Source of the DNA: Salisaeta longa DSM 21114
GTDB taxonomy: Bacteria; Bacteroidota; Rhodothermia; Rhodothermales; Salinibacteraceae
Assembly (NCBI RefSeq): GCF_000419585.1
Contig: NZ_ATTH01000001.1
Coordinates: 1,200,005-1,264,004, forward strand
Direction of reading: 5' to 3'
Length of the DNA stretch: 64,000 nucleotides
The notes below the pieces were generated by a model. It was not told where the DNA came from. It worked only from the letters and a program-made list of their open reading frames with translations, and searched no databases. Below are positions 34,279 to 43,031 of this stretch, piece by piece. Made by a program: the position numbers and the translations under genes. Positions within the stretch are counted from its first letter, which is position 1. Each line of letters begins with the position of its first letter.

Positions 34279-34557
34279 CTACTCGCGGCCCACCCAGTAG
34301 TACAGCAGGCAGCCCAACAGCGGCATGAACACGATGAGGAGCGTCCAAAGAATCTTGTCGCCCGTCTCGCGCTTCTTGTCGCCCAGCAAGTCAATTAAGG
34401 CGATGATGTCCAAGATGATGATGATCGTTCCGAAGAACCCCCAGCGCGGCGACGCCATTCGCCGAAAGAGATTCGGCCCACAGCCCGTAAGCAGCAGGAG
34501 CAAGGTGGTGCAGGCGGCGATGAGGGGGGCAGGTGCAACGCGATACAAGCGGTTCAT
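34279..34557 (-). CDS. Small lipoprotein with PLDc_N membrane domain
   Basis: 92 residues. The lipobox LLTGC puts the lipidated Cys at 26. The C-terminal half is a PLDc_N domain (phospholipase D N-terminal type), two hydrophobic helices FFGTIIIILDIIALIDLL and WTLLIVFMPLLGCLLYYWV with the typical ILW...PLLG...YYWVGR pattern. In full-length enzymes this domain anchors cardiolipin synthase; alone it is a common small membrane protein of unknown role. The frame runs further upstream, but ATG 34557 is the only start that yields a signal sequence. Confidence 0.8.
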   Translation of the reverse strand: MNRLYRVAPAPLIAACTTLLLLLTGCGPNLFRRMASPRWGFFGTIIIILDIIALIDLLGDKKRETGDKILWTLLIVFMPLLGCLLYYWVGRE

Positions 34558-34742
34558 AATATTCTGTAGCAAGTGATTGGACAACCGTTCACCCACCAAT
34601 ACGCACGCGCCCCCCAAATGGGTACAACCGGGGGCCGCGCAAAGACACGGGTTTGTTACGAAGGCGCCGCCCGTGCGCTGCACCAGAAGGCGCGCCGCGC
34701 GTATGGCAGATTGAACGCACCCGTACAATAAACCATGTACGC

Positions 34743-35198
34743 ATGGCTGACCGCACCAGCACCGTCATCAACGATCAGGGCCAGTTCATTACCGTGGGCA
34801 TGCCCGACCATCAACCGGCCGAGGACCGCCTGGAGCGCGCCCACCACGACTTCATCACGGGGCACTGGATGGACATTGCGGCGGCGTCCTTCTACGGATT
34901 CAAGAAGATTGGCATTGGCGCGGTGGTCGTGGCTGCCACCGATCCGGCCACCGCGGATGTGGAGCATACGATGGACACGCGCAAGCTGATGTATGCGCCC
35001 GATCATGGGGCGTGGCTCGACGACCGCGTGACGGGCCCTCTGGCCGCGTGGTTTACCACCAAGCTTCAAACGTACGACCCAAACACCGAGGCGCTGGCCC
35101 TCATGGCGGATGACGACGGCACCTTGCGCGGCTACACCGTCGAAGGGTCGCCCGATCCGGGCACGTGCTTCGAGCTGGTGCGCGCCCGCCAGAACTGA
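34743..35198 (+). CDS. Hypothetical protein, 151 aa
   Basis: 151 residues, soluble, with no signal or membrane segment and a mild acidic bias. Its most regular part is FYGFKKIGIGAVVVAATDP, followed by YDPNTEALALMADDDGTLRGYTVEG. No family was recognised. Divergent from the PLDc_N gene and convergent with the AP2-domain gene, with a strong hairpin between. The ATG is chosen because the upstream extension overlaps the promoter region of the divergent gene. Confidence 0.68.
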   Translation: MADRTSTVINDQGQFITVGMPDHQPAEDRLERAHHDFITGHWMDIAAASFYGFKKIGIGAVVVAATDPATADVEHTMDTRKLMYAPDHGAWLDDRVTGPLAAWFTTKLQTYDPNTEALALMADDDGTLRGYTVEGSPDPGTCFELVRARQN

Positions 35199-35255
35199 GT
35201 GTGGCGCTACACGCTGTCTCATCAGATAGCGCCTAAACGACAATGGTCTACAATA

Positions 35256-35286
35256 AAGCGGGCCGCCCTGATGGAGCGGCCCGCTT
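35256..35286. terminator. Strong bidirectional hairpin between convergent genes
   Basis: AAGCGGGCCGC and GCGGCCCGCTT form an 11-bp perfect stem with a 9-base loop. On the minus strand the tail is TTTATTG, favouring termination of the AP2-domain gene; it can also end the 151-aa gene. Confidence 0.75.
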
Positions 35287-35317
35287 GCACACTGCAAAGC
35301 GTCTACACCGCAGGTCG

Positions 35318-35917
35318 TTACGCGCCTGCGGGCACCGCATCAGCCACATCGGCATCGGGCGTTTCCGCGCTATCGTCGAGCCCGTTGCCGTCCGGGCCCT
35401 CCATGTAGCTCTCGCGGATGTTGGGGTAGGCCGTCTGGAACATCGCATTTACTTCCTCCAGCTCGCCGGTGTTGTGCTCCTGGCGCGCCTTGTGGAGCCG
35501 GACGCACGCCTTCCACACGGCGCGGCGCAGGTTCCACTTGCGCACGGAGTAGGCCGCCGAACGGCGCGTGCCATCCTCTTCCAGCCAGCTCAGTTGCACG
35601 TAGGGCTTGGGTGTGCCGCTGCCGTCGTCTTTCCAGCAAAAGTTGAGTCCGATAACGCCTGTTTTGGAGCGGGCCTCGGCCGAGCGCTTCACCGGATCGA
35701 GCGGATCGGGCAGTTCATCCAGCAACTCATCGCGGTAGGCCACGGCCGCCTCCAGCGCCTCATCGGTCCCGCCAAAGCGCTTGTCCGAGAAGTACTTGGT
35801 GTGCTGTTTCTTCTGGCGCTTGATGCGCACTTGCCACCCGTGGGTGGGATGACGATCCGGGGCCTCCTCGGTGGGCTCAATGTCAATCCGGAAAACGTTC
35901 TTCGGTTTGTCAGGCAT
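35318..35917 (-). CDS. AP2-like DNA-binding domain protein
   Basis: 199 residues. Residues about 25-75 (HGWQVRIKRQKKQHTKYFSD, then a helix EALEAAVAYRDELLD) and about 88-150 (TGVIGLNFCWKD, YVQLSWLEEDG, then a helix NLRRAVWKACVRL) each fit three strands plus one helix, the AP2/ERF DNA-binding fold. The C-terminus is acidic. In bacteria and phages AP2 domains are often parts of homing endonucleases or mobile elements, but here no nuclease domain is seen. The TnpB element lies 307 bases upstream. ATG 35917 starts at MPDKPK; an earlier ATG adds seven residues. Likely DNA-binding; target unknown. Confidence 0.75.
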   Translation of the reverse strand: MPDKPKNVFRIDIEPTEEAPDRHPTHGWQVRIKRQKKQHTKYFSDKRFGGTDEALEAAVAYRDELLDELPDPLDPVKRSAEARSKTGVIGLNFCWKDDGSGTPKPYVQLSWLEEDGTRRSAAYSVRKWNLRRAVWKACVRLHKARQEHNTGELEEVNAMFQTAYPNIRESYMEGPDGNGLDDSAETPDADVADAVPAGA

Positions 35918-36224
35918 TGCGGTTGTATGTTGTAACAATCGATTCGATTTGGTGGGGAACGGCCATTTGCCGGGCGATTCTGCGCGTGCACCGCGTGGTG
36001 GTCCAAAAAGATAGGGCCATCATCTGCCGAAGATCTAGCGAAATGCTATGGCCTTCGTTCAGTCGCGTGTTGCAACGGTGCGTTGGACAAGCAGCAGAGA
36101 CGTTTGTGCGCGGCGCGGGCCGTTAATGGTGTACGGTTGCGCGCTTAAACAAGGACGCGCAATGAACCACTCCTAATGTGCGGGAAACATTTCAGAAATG
36201 CAAGCGCGCACCCGCTCGTCCGCT
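35918..36224. other. Intergenic region between the TnpB element and the AP2 gene
   Basis: 307 bases without a supported gene. A short inverted repeat TTGCGCG/CGCGCAA (36137-36162) could end transcription leaving the TnpB element. The bases just outside the element end (about 36221-36240) would act as the TnpB guide. Confidence 0.45.
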
Positions 36225-36390
36225 TCAACAACAGACCAAATTGACTTCTCCCCGCCCTAAAGGGCGAGGATTCTTGCTCACGCAAAAGACGTACTGCTTC
36301 ACCGGACCGTGCCCACTTCGCACAAAGGCTTTGTGGGGCTTACCGCGTCCTTCACAGTCCTCGCGCAGAAATTTCTGCGCTCCCGCCAGC
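36221..36390 (-). ncRNA. Predicted omega/reRNA of TnpB (approximate limits)
   Basis: In the IS200/IS605 group the 3' part of tnpB and the right end are transcribed as the guide RNA scaffold. Here the right-end hairpin (36250-36269, loop TAAA) overlaps the tnpB 3' end and is followed by the element end at about 36241. The guide would start just beyond. Both limits are estimates. Confidence 0.35.
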
Positions 36391-37496
36391 CCGACGGTAC
36401 AAATGTTTTTCGCAGCATTCACGTCCCGATCATGACATGCGCCGCACTCCTCACATTGCCAATGCCGAACCGACAGCGGCTTGGTCCCTCCGACGTGCCC
36501 GCAGGCGGAACACCGCTTCGTGGATGGAAACCAACGGTCAATCTTCACGACCGTACGGCCTGCCCATTCGGCTTTGTACTCAATGTATCGAACGAGCGTA
36601 GACCACCCGGTGTCGGCAATACTGCGGCTCAGGGATCGGTTCTGCACTGAAACAGCACTCGCTTCGCGTCGCTGCATTCCCTTCACGTTCAGGCTCTCCA
36701 GCGCGATGACTTGGTTTTCGTCAACGAGTTTGCGGGAGAGCTTGTGAAGGAAGTCGTTTCGTTTGTCCGCAATCTTCGCGTGCAGACGCGCGACTTTACG
36801 TTTCTGCTTCTTCCAGTTCTGGCTGCCTTTCTCTTTACGAGAGAGGCGGCGTTGTGCTTTGCGAAGGCGATACAGGTCGTCCTCCAGATACTTCGGATTG
36901 CCGCTCTTGAAGCCATCGGAGGTGACGACCACATCGGTGATGCCGAGGTCGATGCCGACGGTACGATCCGTCTCCGGCAGCGGCTTCTTTTCCTCGGTGC
37001 AGGTCAAACTCACGAAGTAGCGCCCCGCCGGGTCTTTGGTGAGCGTAACCGACGTGACGTTGCAACTGTCGGACAGATCCCGGCTCCACCGCACGTTCAG
37101 CGTGCCGGGCACCTTCGACACGCTCAAGCGCTTGCCGTCAAGCGTGAAGGCATTCGAGGCGAAGCGGGCCGTTTGCTTTCCGTGCTTTCGCTTGAAGTTG
37201 GGGTAGCCCGCTCTGCCGTCGAAGAAGTTCTGAAACGCTTGCTCCAGGTCGCGGAGCTTCTGTTGAAGGGCGACGCTCGACACATTGCGAAGCCACTCCT
37301 TTTCCTTCTTGTGCGCAGTCAGACGCTTCGAGGTCGCCGTGTAGGTGAGCGATTTCCCTTCGTCGTAGTAGCTCTGCGTGCGGAGGTCAAGCGCCCAGTT
37401 CCAGACGTAGCGGGTGTGGCCGAACACCTCGGCCAGCGCCGCCTTCTGCTCGGCGGTCGGATAGAATCGAAATTTGTAGGCGGTGTTGTATCGCAT
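36225..37496 (-). CDS. tnpB: TnpB RNA-guided nuclease, IS200/IS605-type
   Basis: 423 residues. After an N-terminal helix-turn-helix (AYKFRFYPTAEQ) comes the RuvC-like nuclease split into three: GIDLGITDVV (catalytic Asp near 185), ALESLNVKGM (Glu near 268) and DRDVNAAKNI (Asp near 357). The zinc ribbon CSACGHVGG...CEECGACHD lies between. All catalytic residues are present, so the enzyme looks active. The reading frame runs through the right-end hairpin, as usual for this group. There is no tnpA transposase beside it, so the element is of the TnpB-only (IS1341-like) kind and needs a helper in trans to move. Confidence 0.93.
   Translation of the reverse strand: MRYNTAYKFRFYPTAEQKAALAEVFGHTRYVWNWALDLRTQSYYDEGKSLTYTATSKRLTAHKKEKEWLRNVSSVALQQKLRDLEQAFQNFFDGRAGYPNFKRKHGKQTARFASNAFTLDGKRLSVSKVPGTLNVRWSRDLSDSCNVTSVTLTKDPAGRYFVSLTCTEEKKPLPETDRTVGIDLGITDVVVTSDGFKSGNPKYLEDDLYRLRKAQRRLSRKEKGSQNWKKQKRKVARLHAKIADKRNDFLHKLSRKLVDENQVIALESLNVKGMQRREASAVSVQNRSLSRSIADTGWSTLVRYIEYKAEWAGRTVVKIDRWFPSTKRCSACGHVGGTKPLSVRHWQCEECGACHDRDVNAAKNICTVGLAGAQKFLREDCEGRGKPHKAFVRSGHGPVKQYVFCVSKNPRPLGRGEVNLVCC
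36249..36270 (-). repeat. Right-end hairpin of the TnpB element
   Basis: CCCCGCCC and GGGCGAGG pair with one C-A mismatch around the loop TAAA. This is the classic right-end structure of the IS605 group, recognised by TnpA and forming part of the guide RNA. Confidence 0.8.
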
Positions 37497-37564
37497 GGTA
37501 TTTGCCTAAATGACGATACGCCTGTAAAGCTCCGTGCGCTCGCATGCGAACTCGCGTACTCACA

Positions 37565-37619
37565 GCGAGAGGGTCCGCGTATCACCCGCTTAAAAGCGGG
37601 CGTTTTGCAGCCCTCTCGC
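37565..37619. repeat. Nested inverted repeat at the left end of the TnpB element
   Basis: Outer arms GCGAGAGGG (37565-37573) and CCCTCTCGC (37611-37619) enclose an inner hairpin CCCGCT-TAAA-AGCGGG (37585-37600). The inner hairpin is the likely left-end TnpA recognition structure. Confidence 0.75.
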
Positions 37620-37707
37620 GCTCTCCCAGTACTATAAGGGAACGTAACAATGTGCATTTGCGGGTTTGCGGCCTGAACTGTGCGGAAGGCCGAGAGTTAG
37701 CAAGCCG

Positions 37708-37715
37708 TATCTTTG
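37708..37715 (+). promoter_or_regulatory. TATCTTTG -7 box for the efflux operon
   Basis: Exact TAnnTTTG match 20 bases before the ATG of the adaptor gene, giving a short leader. No -33 TTTG at the usual spacing. It lies just outside the TnpB element, so the element probably inserted upstream of this promoter. Confidence 0.5.
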
Positions 37716-37735
37716 CAATTGATCACGATGTACGC

Positions 37736-38803
37736 ATGATGACATCTTCGACGGGCAAGCAGATCGCCGGCTGGGTTGTGGCACTTGGCGTGATGGGGCT
37801 GCTGGCTTGGCCTAAAATCAGCGCGTCTGGTGACGCCGCATCGAGCAACCGCGGCGCAGCGCCCCCCCTCGGCGTCGACGTCACCGTTGTAACGCCGACG
37901 ACGGTAACCGAGCGCATTGAAACGACCGGCACGCTGCGCGCGAATGAATCCGTGGCGCTAACGGCCGAGACAAGCGGGAAGATCACTTCACTCCGCTTTG
38001 CCGAGGGGGATCGCGTGGCGGCCGGGCAGCTGCTCTTCACCATCAACAGCGCCGAGCTGGAAGCACAGCGTGAGCGCCTGTCTCATGAGCTATCCCTGGC
38101 CCGCGAGCAAGCACAGCGGCAAGCGCAGTTGCTGCAGCAGGGCGGCGTGAGTCAGGAAACCTACGACGAGACGCTGACCCGCGTGCAGGTGCTGGAGGCA
38201 GAGCAAGCGCTCCTGGATGCCCAAATTGCTAAAACGAAGGTGCGCGCGCCGTTTGGCGGCACGGTGGGTCTGCGATACGTAAGTGAAGGCAGCTACCTCA
38301 CCCCGCAAACGACGGTGGCCATGCTGCACGATCTCAACCCGCTAAAGCTGGACTTTTCGGTGCCCGAGCAGTACGCCGGGCGCGTGGCCCCGGGCCAGCC
38401 CATTCGGTTTCGCGTGCGGGGCGGCGACACGGTGCATACGGCCACTATTTACGCCCAGGCCTCCACCATCGACCCCGAAACGCGCACCCTGCCCTTGCGC
38501 GCCCGCCTCGCCAATCCGGCCCGCCGCCTCCGCCCCGGCGCGTTTGCCGACATCACCGTGCCCCTGCAAGCCACGCGCGACGCCCTCACCGTCCCCACGT
38601 TTGCCGTGCTACCGGAGCTGGGTACGCAGCAGGTGTTCGTGCTTGAACGGGGCGTGGCGCAGCCGCGCAACGTAACGCTGGGCGTGCGGGGCGACTCTGC
38701 CGTGCAAATTACGGAGGGCCTTGCCGCCGGCGACACCGTCATTACCTCGGGGCTGCAGCGCCTGCGCGGCGGCCTGCCCGTGCGCGTTGAGCGCGTCGAG
38801 TAA
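37736..38803 (+). CDS. RND efflux system periplasmic adaptor
   Basis: 355 residues. One N-terminal anchor (AGWVVALGVMGLLAW) precedes the membrane-fusion layout: lipoyl half (GTLRANESVALTAETSGKI), alpha-helical hairpin with coiled coil (LEAQRERLSHELSLAREQAQ), second lipoyl half (KTKVRAPFGGTVGLRYVSEG), then beta-barrel and membrane-proximal domains (GLAAGDTVITSGLQRLRGG). It links the RND pump to an outer-membrane channel; no TolC-like gene is nearby. The start is the first of two tandem ATGs at 37736; the longer frame reaches back into the TnpB left end and is not protein-like. The pump gene follows after 42 bases. Confidence 0.92.
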   Translation: MMTSSTGKQIAGWVVALGVMGLLAWPKISASGDAASSNRGAAPPLGVDVTVVTPTTVTERIETTGTLRANESVALTAETSGKITSLRFAEGDRVAAGQLLFTINSAELEAQRERLSHELSLAREQAQRQAQLLQQGGVSQETYDETLTRVQVLEAEQALLDAQIAKTKVRAPFGGTVGLRYVSEGSYLTPQTTVAMLHDLNPLKLDFSVPEQYAGRVAPGQPIRFRVRGGDTVHTATIYAQASTIDPETRTLPLRARLANPARRLRPGAFADITVPLQATRDALTVPTFAVLPELGTQQVFVLERGVAQPRNVTLGVRGDSAVQITEGLAAGDTVITSGLQRLRGGLPVRVERVE

Positions 38804-38845
38804 CTGCGCAGCCGCCTCGCCCCTCACCTCCTGCCCCGAACCGTC

Positions 38846-41800
38846 ATGACGCTTTACAAGCTCAGCATCGAGCGCCCGGTGCTTTCCACCGTATTCTCGC
38901 TGGTCATTCTCATCTTTGGCGCCGTCGGGTTTTACTTCCTCGGCGTCCGCGAGTACCCGGCCGTCGACCCGCCCATCATCAGCGTCGTTACCAACTACCG
39001 CGGGGCCAACGCCGAAGTCATCGACTCGCAGATTACCGAACCCCTCGAAGAGCAAATCAATGGCGTCGATGGCATCCGCACCATCACGTCGGTGAGCCGC
39101 GAGGGGCGCTCTACCATTACGGTGGAATTTGATCTGTCGGCCGACTTAGAGCGGGCGGCGAACGACGTACGCGACCGGGTGTCGCGCGCGCTTGGCCAGT
39201 TGCCGCAGGACGTGGAGCCGCCCACCGTCTCGAAGTCGGATGCCGACGCGCCGCCCATTGTGTTTCTGAACATCAAGAGCGGCGAGCGCAACCTCATGCA
39301 GCTCACCGAGATTGCCGACAACCGCTTCAAAGAGCGCTTGCAGACCATCGCGGGCGTGAGCCGTGTCGACATCTGGGGCGATAAAACCTACGCCATGCGC
39401 CTGTGGCTCGACCCGCAGCGCCTCGCGGGCTACGGACTGGTACCGGGCGACGTGCGCCGCGCGCTCCAAACCGCCAACGTTGAGCTGCCCTCGGGCCGCA
39501 TCGAGGGCGAAACGATCGAGCTCACGGTGCGCACGCTCAGCCGCCTGCAAACGGTGGAGGACTTCAACAACCTCATCCTGAAGCAAAGCCCCAGCGGGCA
39601 GATTGTACGGCTGGAGGACGTGGGCCGCGCCGAGATTGGGCCGCAAAACATGCGTACGGTCCTCAAGCGCGACGGCGTGCCCATGGTGGGCGTGGTGCTG
39701 CGCCCGCTTCCTGGCTCCAACTACATCGACATCGTCGACGAGTTTTACCAGCGGGTCGAGGACATCAAGCAGGACCTGCCAGCCGACATCAGCCTGGGCA
39801 TTGGCTTTGACGTCACCTCGCAGATCCGCAAAAGCATCAACGAGGTGCAGCAAACCATCCTGATCGCGTTCATCCTGGTGGTGCTCATCATCTTTGCGTT
39901 CCTGCGCGACGTGCGCTCCACCCTCATCCCGCTGGTCACGATTCCCGTGGCGCTGGTGGGCGCGTTCTTCGTGATGTACGCCTTCGACTTCTCCATCAAC
40001 GTGCTCACGCTGTTGGCCATCGTGCTGGGCATTGGCCTTGTGGTGGATGACGCCATTGTGGTGCTGGAGAATATCTACGCCAAAATTGAGGATGGCCTCG
40101 ACCCTATCGAAGCGGGCATTCAAGGCACACGCGAGATTTTCTTCGCGGTGCTGGCCACGTCCATTGCCCTGGTGTCGGTCTTTTTGCCGATCATCTTCTT
40201 GGGCGGCCTTACCGGGCAACTCTTTCAGGAGTTTGGGCTGGTGATTGCTGGTGCGGTGATCATCTCGACGTTTGTGGCGCTCACCCTAACGCCCATGCTC
40301 TGCTCGCGCTTCCTGAAGCCCCATGAGGAATCGTCGTCGTGGGTGTACCGCGTTACCGAGCCGTTCTTTCAGTGGCTCACGCAGGGCTACAAGCGATGGC
40401 TGCAGGCCTTTATGGAGCGGCGGTGGGTGGCGTTTGCCATCATGGCGGGCTCGGTGGCGCTGATTGGCGTGCTGTACGTGACGCTGCCGAAGCAGCTGGC
40501 CCCGCTGGAAGACCGCAGCAGCCTGCGGCTGTTTACCACGGCCCGCGAGGGGGCCACCTTTGCCTACATGGATCGGTTTATGGGCCGGCTGTATGGCACG
40601 CTGCAAGACGTCATTGGCCCGGAGAACCTCGACGCGGTTATCTCGGTCACCTCGCCGGGCTTCGGCGCCTCTAGCTCGGTCAACTCCGGATTCATGCGCG
40701 TGCAACTGGTGCCGCCGGCACAGCGCGACTCCACCCAGATGCAGTACGCCGATCGGCTCCAACAAGTGGTGAGCCGGCTGGAGGGCTCGCAAACCTTTAT
40801 ATCGCAGGAGCAAACCATCTCGGTGGGCTTCAGCGACGGCTTGCCGGTGCAATACGTGCTGCAAGCGCCCAACGTAGAAGCGCTGCGGCGGGTGCTGCCC
40901 ACCTTTCTGCGCCGCGCACAAGAAGATCCAGCGTTTGCGTTCGTCCAAACCAACTTGAAGTTCAACAAGCCCGAACTGCAAGTGCGCATCGACCGCAACC
41001 GGGCCAACAACATCGGCGTCTCGCCGCTCGACGTAGCCGAAACCTTGCAACTGGCGCTCAGCGAGCAGCGCGTGGGCTACTTCATCCGCAATGGCGAGCA
41101 GCGCGAGGTCATCGCGCAGGTGCAAGACGAAAGCCGCAACGAGCCGCTCGACCTCAAGACGCTCTACGTGCGCTCGGCGAGCGGGGAACCCGTCTTGCTC
41201 GACAACCTCGTGACCGTCACGGAAGGCTCCACGCCCCCACAGCTCTACCGGTTCAACCGCTACATGTCGGCCACCATCTCGGCCCAACTGACGCCGAGGC
41301 GCACCATCGCCGACGGCATCAACGCGATGGACGCAATCGCACAGGATGTGCTCGACAACTCGTTCTCGACGGCGCTTGACGGCCCCTCACGCGACTTTCA
41401 GGAGACCTCAAACCGCCTTCTGTACGTGTTTGGCCTGGCCATCGTGCTCATCTACCTGGTGCTGGCCGGGCAGTTTGAGAGCTTCCGCGACCCGTTCACC
41501 ATCTTGCTTACCGTGCCGCTTGCGCTCACCGGGGCGCTGCTGTTCCTCTGGTACTTCAACCAGTCCATCAACATCTTTAGCCAGATTGGCATCGTGATGC
41601 TGGTGGGCCTCGTGGCAAAAAATGGCATCCTGATCGTGGAGTTTGCCAACCAGCGGAAGGCCGCCGGCCGCTCCATCCGAGAGGCCATCGAAGAGGCCGC
41701 CGTGGCCCGCTTTCGTCCAATCCTGATGACGGTGCTATCGACCGTGTTGGGCGTGCTGCCGATTGCGCTGGCCCTGGGCGCGGGCGCCGAGAGCCGCGTG

Positions 41801-41989
41801 CCGATGGGGCTGGCCGTCATTGGCGGCTTGCTGATTGGCACCGGCCTTACGCTCTTTGTGATTCCCGCCCTGTACACGTACATTACCCACCCCGATGCGG
41901 GGCCCGTGCTCGCCACCACCGGCGATGGCGCCTCCAACGAGGCCGCATCGCTTCATCCGTCGACCGCCGCCGCGCAACAAGACTCCTGA
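38846..41989 (+). CDS. RND (HAE1/AcrB-type) efflux permease
   Basis: 1047 residues, normal for the family. Twelve membrane spans are expected in two sets (first span VLSTVFSLVILIFGAVGFYFL). The proton-relay aspartates are in GLVVDDAIVVLENIYAKI near 400. The docking/porter loops are of full length, and FRPILMTVLSTVLGVLPIALA is the conserved C-terminal helix. The MexB-like pump works as a trimer, driven by proton or sodium flow, and exports drugs or lipids through the partner adaptor encoded just upstream. The substrate cannot be read from sequence. The next gene starts on its last stop base. Confidence 0.95.
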   Translation: MTLYKLSIERPVLSTVFSLVILIFGAVGFYFLGVREYPAVDPPIISVVTNYRGANAEVIDSQITEPLEEQINGVDGIRTITSVSREGRSTITVEFDLSADLERAANDVRDRVSRALGQLPQDVEPPTVSKSDADAPPIVFLNIKSGERNLMQLTEIADNRFKERLQTIAGVSRVDIWGDKTYAMRLWLDPQRLAGYGLVPGDVRRALQTANVELPSGRIEGETIELTVRTLSRLQTVEDFNNLILKQSPSGQIVRLEDVGRAEIGPQNMRTVLKRDGVPMVGVVLRPLPGSNYIDIVDEFYQRVEDIKQDLPADISLGIGFDVTSQIRKSINEVQQTILIAFILVVLIIFAFLRDVRSTLIPLVTIPVALVGAFFVMYAFDFSINVLTLLAIVLGIGLVVDDAIVVLENIYAKIEDGLDPIEAGIQGTREIFFAVLATSIALVSVFLPIIFLGGLTGQLFQEFGLVIAGAVIISTFVALTLTPMLCSRFLKPHEESSSWVYRVTEPFFQWLTQGYKRWLQAFMERRWVAFAIMAGSVALIGVLYVTLPKQLAPLEDRSSLRLFTTAREGATFAYMDRFMGRLYGTLQDVIGPENLDAVISVTSPGFGASSSVNSGFMRVQLVPPAQRDSTQMQYADRLQQVVSRLEGSQTFISQEQTISVGFSDGLPVQYVLQAPNVEALRRVLPTFLRRAQEDPAFAFVQTNLKFNKPELQVRIDRNRANNIGVSPLDVAETLQLALSEQRVGYFIRNGEQREVIAQVQDESRNEPLDLKTLYVRSASGEPVLLDNLVTVTEGSTPPQLYRFNRYMSATISAQLTPRRTIADGINAMDAIAQDVLDNSFSTALDGPSRDFQETSNRLLYVFGLAIVLIYLVLAGQFESFRDPFTILLTVPLALTGALLFLWYFNQSINIFSQIGIVMLVGLVAKNGILIVEFANQRKAAGRSIREAIEEAAVARFRPILMTVLSTVLGVLPIALALGAGAESRVPMGLAVIGGLLIGTGLTLFVIPALYTYITHPDAGPVLATTGDGASNEAASLHPSTAAAQQDS

Positions 41990-42924
41990 TGCCCATGCCT
42001 GCTTCCTGGCCGGTCCTTCCTTCGTACGATGACTGGGAACCGACCTGCACCACCGTACACCTGTGGTCGCAGGTGGTGGGCAAGGTGCGCCTCGCCTGCG
42101 CCCCCTGGATCAACCACTCATGGGGCGTGGCGCTGTACGTCACCCCGCGCGGGCTGACCACCTCGCCCATTCCCCACAACGGCGCGACGTTTGCGCTCGA
42201 CTTCGATTTTGTCGACCATGCGCTGCGGCTGGAAACGAGCACCGGCACGCAACGCGCGTTTGCGCTGACGGCCCAGCCGGTGGCGGCGTTCTACGAACAA
42301 ACCATGGCGCTGCTGCACGACGCCGGCATCGACGTGTCGATACATCCGCGGCCCGTCGAGATGGAGGACGTCATTCCATTTCCCGACGATACGACCCACG
42401 CCGCATACGACCCCGACGCCATCCATCGCTTTTGGCACGCCCTTGTGCACGCCCAGCGCGTGTTTACGGCCTTTCGGGCCCCCTTCATCGGAAAAGTGAG
42501 CCCCGTGCACTTCTTTTGGGGCGCATTTGACTTGGCCGTCACACGCTTCTCGGGCCGTACAGCGCCCACGCATCCCGGCGGCATCCCCAACTGCCCCGAC
42601 TGGGTGATGGAAGAGGCCTACTCGCACGAGCTCTCCAGCGCGGGCTTCTGGCCCGGCAGCGGCCTGGGCGAAGCCGCGTTCTATTCGTACGCCTACCCCA
42701 CGCCCGACGGCTTTGCCGACGCCCCGGTGACGCCCGACGCGGCGTTCTATCACGAAGACCTGGGCGAGTTCATCCTGCCGTATGAGGCCGTCCGCACCGC
42801 GCCCGATCCCGATTCTACGCTCATCGCATTTCTGCGCAGCACCTATGCCGCGGCCGCCGACACGGGCGACTGGAACCGCGCCGCGCTAGAGCGCACCGCA
42901 CCGCCTCCGCCCCACGCCTCGTAG
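41989..42924 (+). CDS. DUF5996 family protein
   Basis: 311 residues, soluble. Family-like stretches include [20 protein letters not shown] at the start, [40 protein letters not shown] and [14 protein letters not shown]. Several conserved His, Glu and Trp residues suggest a binding or enzymatic site, but the family has no known function. Its ATG shares one base with the pump stop codon (TGATG), so translation is coupled and it belongs to the efflux operon at least transcriptionally. Whether it serves the pump is unknown. Confidence 0.82.
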   Translation: MPMPASWPVLPSYDDWEPTCTTVHLWSQVVGKVRLACAPWINHSWGVALYVTPRGLTTSPIPHNGATFALDFDFVDHALRLETSTGTQRAFALTAQPVAAFYEQTMALLHDAGIDVSIHPRPVEMEDVIPFPDDTTHAAYDPDAIHRFWHALVHAQRVFTAFRAPFIGKVSPVHFFWGAFDLAVTRFSGRTAPTHPGGIPNCPDWVMEEAYSHELSSAGFWPGSGLGEAAFYSYAYPTPDGFADAPVTPDAAFYHEDLGEFILPYEAVRTAPDPDSTLIAFLRSTYAAAADTGDWNRAALERTAPPPPHAS

Positions 42925-42966
42925 GCAGTACACGCCGCTCGCGGTGCACATTTGACGGAATGCTCG

Positions 42967-42995
42967 TTGACAAGGCGCCCACGTGTGCATATGTT
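42967..42995 (+). promoter_or_regulatory. Sigma-70-like promoter for parC
   Basis: TTGACA (42967-42972), a 17-base spacer, then TATGTT (42990-42995): a full -35 match at ideal spacing with a 4/6 -10. It lies 36 bases before the parC ATG. Confidence 0.5.
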
Positions 42996-43031
42996 GTGTG
43001 CGGTGAATTGTCGAGTTTAAGAGCCCCGCGT

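Larger units (their letters stand above)
36241..37640 (-). mobile_element. TnpB-only IS200/IS605-type element (limits approximate)
   Basis: The right end is marked by the conserved hairpin and terminal GAAGTCAA (minus strand) at about 36241. The left end carries a nested inverted repeat at 37565-37619. The outer left border was not fixed because these elements make no target duplication; it should lie around 37620-37645. Length about 1.4 kb. Confidence 0.7.

Noticed and set aside
36178-36435. 85-codon plus-strand frame over the tnpB 3' end
   Set aside because: Antisense to tnpB and to the right-end hairpin; no initiation signal.
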